NCBI GenBank assembly: GCA_963835465.1
Contig: CAWIFR010000006.1
Location: forward strand, 1 to 64,000
DNA: 64,000 nucleotides
Direction: 5' to 3'
Origin: Bog-756 sp963835465
GTDB taxonomy: Bacteria; Actinomycetota; Acidimicrobiia; Acidimicrobiales; RAAP-2
The stretch's first letter is position 1. Each line of letters starts with the position of its first letter. The notes beneath the pieces were generated by a model. It worked only from the letters and a program-made list of their open reading frames with translations. It did not search any database and was not told the origin of the DNA. The position numbers and the translations under genes were made by a program. Positions 63,163 to 64,000 of this stretch are shown here, piece after piece.

Positions 63163-63445
63163 CTAGGTGTCACTCACGATTGCCGTCGACTCGAACGCCT
63201 CCATCTCCTCGGTGTAGGCCGCCCCCATCATCTGCAGCGAGGCCAGGGCGAGGGCCGCCTCCCGCTCGTCGATCTTGGACATGGCGAAGCCCACGTGGAT
63301 GAGGACCCAGTCCCCGGTGTCCAGGCCGTCGTCCACCAGCAGGCCGACGTTGACGATCCGCACCACGCCGGTGACCTCCACCCGGGCCAGGTGGGGGTTG
63401 ACGTCCAGGAACGCTCGCGACCTGTCCGGGGATGCCCAAGCACAT
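63163..63445 (-). CDS. hypC: hydrogenase maturation chaperone HypC, one frameshift
   Basis: Small chaperone that carries Fe with HypD and binds the large-subunit precursor. From the ATG at 63445 the protein begins MCLGIPGQVAS, with the essential Cys2 and the M-C-x-G-I-P signature. One or two bases must be adjusted near 63418 to continue as FLDVNPHLARVEVTGVVRIV, then GLLVDDGLDTGDWVLIHVGF and AMSKIDEREAALALASLQMM. The C-terminus is rich in Glu/Ala and stops at 63163. About 93 residues, normal for HypC. Confidence 0.93.
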
Positions 63446-63456
63446 GGCCCCTCCCC

Positions 63457-63792
63457 TCAGGCCCGGTACTCGATGGACTCCAGCAGCAACTCGTCGCCGC
63501 CGGTGAGCTCCATGTCGACGGCCCCGCAGCTCGGACAGCCCGCCGGTGGCTCGTCGCCCTCCCACTCGAGCCCGCAGCCCGGACACCGGGCCCGCACCGG
63601 CAGGAGGACCAGCCGGGGCGCGGCCTCCTCGGCCACCGTGCCGAGGGCGGCCACGGCGAAGGACTGCTCGAAGGCCTCGGGATGGACGTGGTGCAGCCGC
63701 CCCACCCGGACGGTCACCGCGGCCACCGGCCGGGTCCCGGCCCGCTGCTCCACGGCGTTCACGATCGAGCTGCACAGACCCAGTTCGTGCAT
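63457..63792 (-). CDS. hypA: nickel chaperone HypA
   Basis: Delivers nickel to the hydrogenase large subunit with HypB (not in the window). 111 residues, starting MHELGLCSSIVNAVEQRAGT with the nickel-binding Met1-His2. The zinc domain has RCPGCGLEWEG and GCPSCGAVDMELTGGDELLL, two C-P-x-C pairs as required. The stop is 11 bases before hypC and the start is three bases after the YceI-like gene. Intact. Confidence 0.95.
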   Translation of the reverse strand: MHELGLCSSIVNAVEQRAGTRPVAAVTVRVGRLHHVHPEAFEQSFAVAALGTVAEEAAPRLVLLPVRARCPGCGLEWEGDEPPAGCPSCGAVDMELTGGDELLLESIEYRA

Positions 63793-63795
63793 GCG

Positions 63796-64000
63796 CTACT
63801 CCTCCTTCTCGGCGACCACGTCGATGCCCACGGTGACCTCGGGGTGGACCTTCAGCATGAGGACCTTGGGCGGGTCCATGCCGAAGTCACGGATGTCGAA
63901 GGTCGACGAGCCCTTCAGCTCCACGGTCCGGTCGTCGACGGCCCGGATGTCCAACAGGTCGTCGTAGTGCTTGGTGACCCCCTTGAAGGTCACGCTGCCC
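63796..64000 (-). CDS. YceI-family lipocalin-like protein, C-terminal part (runs off the window)
   Basis: Only the last 68 codons are in the window, ending at 63796, three bases upstream of hypA. The sequence VTFKGVTKHYDD, AVDDRTVELKGSSTFDIRDF, then GMDPPKVLMLKVHPEVTVGI matches the end of YceI-like beta-barrel proteins (G-V-T-K/R, S-T-F-D-I-x-DFG-x-x-PP). These bind isoprenoid or amide lipids. In this operon it may be a redox-lipid-associated protein of the hydrogenase cluster. The start and remaining domain lie beyond 64000. Confidence 0.7.
   Translation of the reverse strand, partial: GSVTFKGVTKHYDDLLDIRAVDDRTVELKGSSTFDIRDFGMDPPKVLMLKVHPEVTVGIDVVAEKEE

Overview
The window is high-G+C DNA with frequent GTG starts and ATGA/GTGA stop-start overlaps. 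Gene families include a SigE-type sigma factor, a TIGR03086/mycothiol-type DinB protein, DUF2510 and DUF6159 proteins, and an actinobacterial [NiFe]-hydrogenase maturation set. This points to an actinomycete, plausibly an acidimicrobiia-like lineage. The phylum is well supported; the class is an inference. No rRNA, tRNA or CRISPR array was found.

The left two thirds (1-45.7 kb) is mosaic accessory DNA. It opens with a 60-bp tandem array, a decayed IS256-type transposase, a SipW-like peptidase with a TasA/camelysin-like substrate, and nested insertion sequences (an ISAzo13 scrap joined to an ISL3 gene that is split by an IS3 element). A broken tyrosine integrase with an excisionase-like partner follows. 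Next is a helix-turn-helix/nucleotidyltransferase pair with a palindromic operator-promoter, flanked by small hairpin repeats. A redox operon (ApbE, ferric-reductase-like membrane protein, NuoF-like protein, ferredoxin) lies divergent to a two-component system (10.8-16.7 kb). After an IS110 remnant and several orphan small genes come a GH43-like secreted protein, a second two-component system, and a MacAB-like efflux cluster with two membrane-fusion proteins (21.6-31.3 kb). From 31.7 to 45.7 kb there are isolated metabolic and regulatory genes: SDR, sigma factor plus PASTA protein, cupin, di-iron MBL-fold protein, DinB-like protein, a DapB-like dehydrogenase and a Rieske oxygenase. Gene fragments and families of hairpin-bounded repeats lie between them.

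The right third (45.7-64 kb) is dense and core-like: two membrane proteins, a secreted DNRLRE-phosphoesterase fusion, an endonuclease/exonuclease/phosphatase-family membrane protein, a GGDEF-EAL protein, an AAA ATPase, a phosphodiester-glycosidase-like lipoprotein, a SHOCT protein and a DsbA-family protein. It ends with a leftward operon, hypA-hypC-(small protein)-hypD-hypF-SIS/HypC fusion-SIS protein-hypE, almost fully translationally coupled, that builds the NiFe(CN)2CO centre of a hydrogenase encoded outside the window.

Many genes carry one or more single-base frameshifts that restore a normal protein when corrected. They are densest at 25.3-31.3 kb and also hit conserved genes such as hypF and hypC, so residual assembly errors are likely. 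Decay is the better explanation for the IS and integrase remnants. Where a gene is described as frameshifted, the coordinates span the reconstructed gene.
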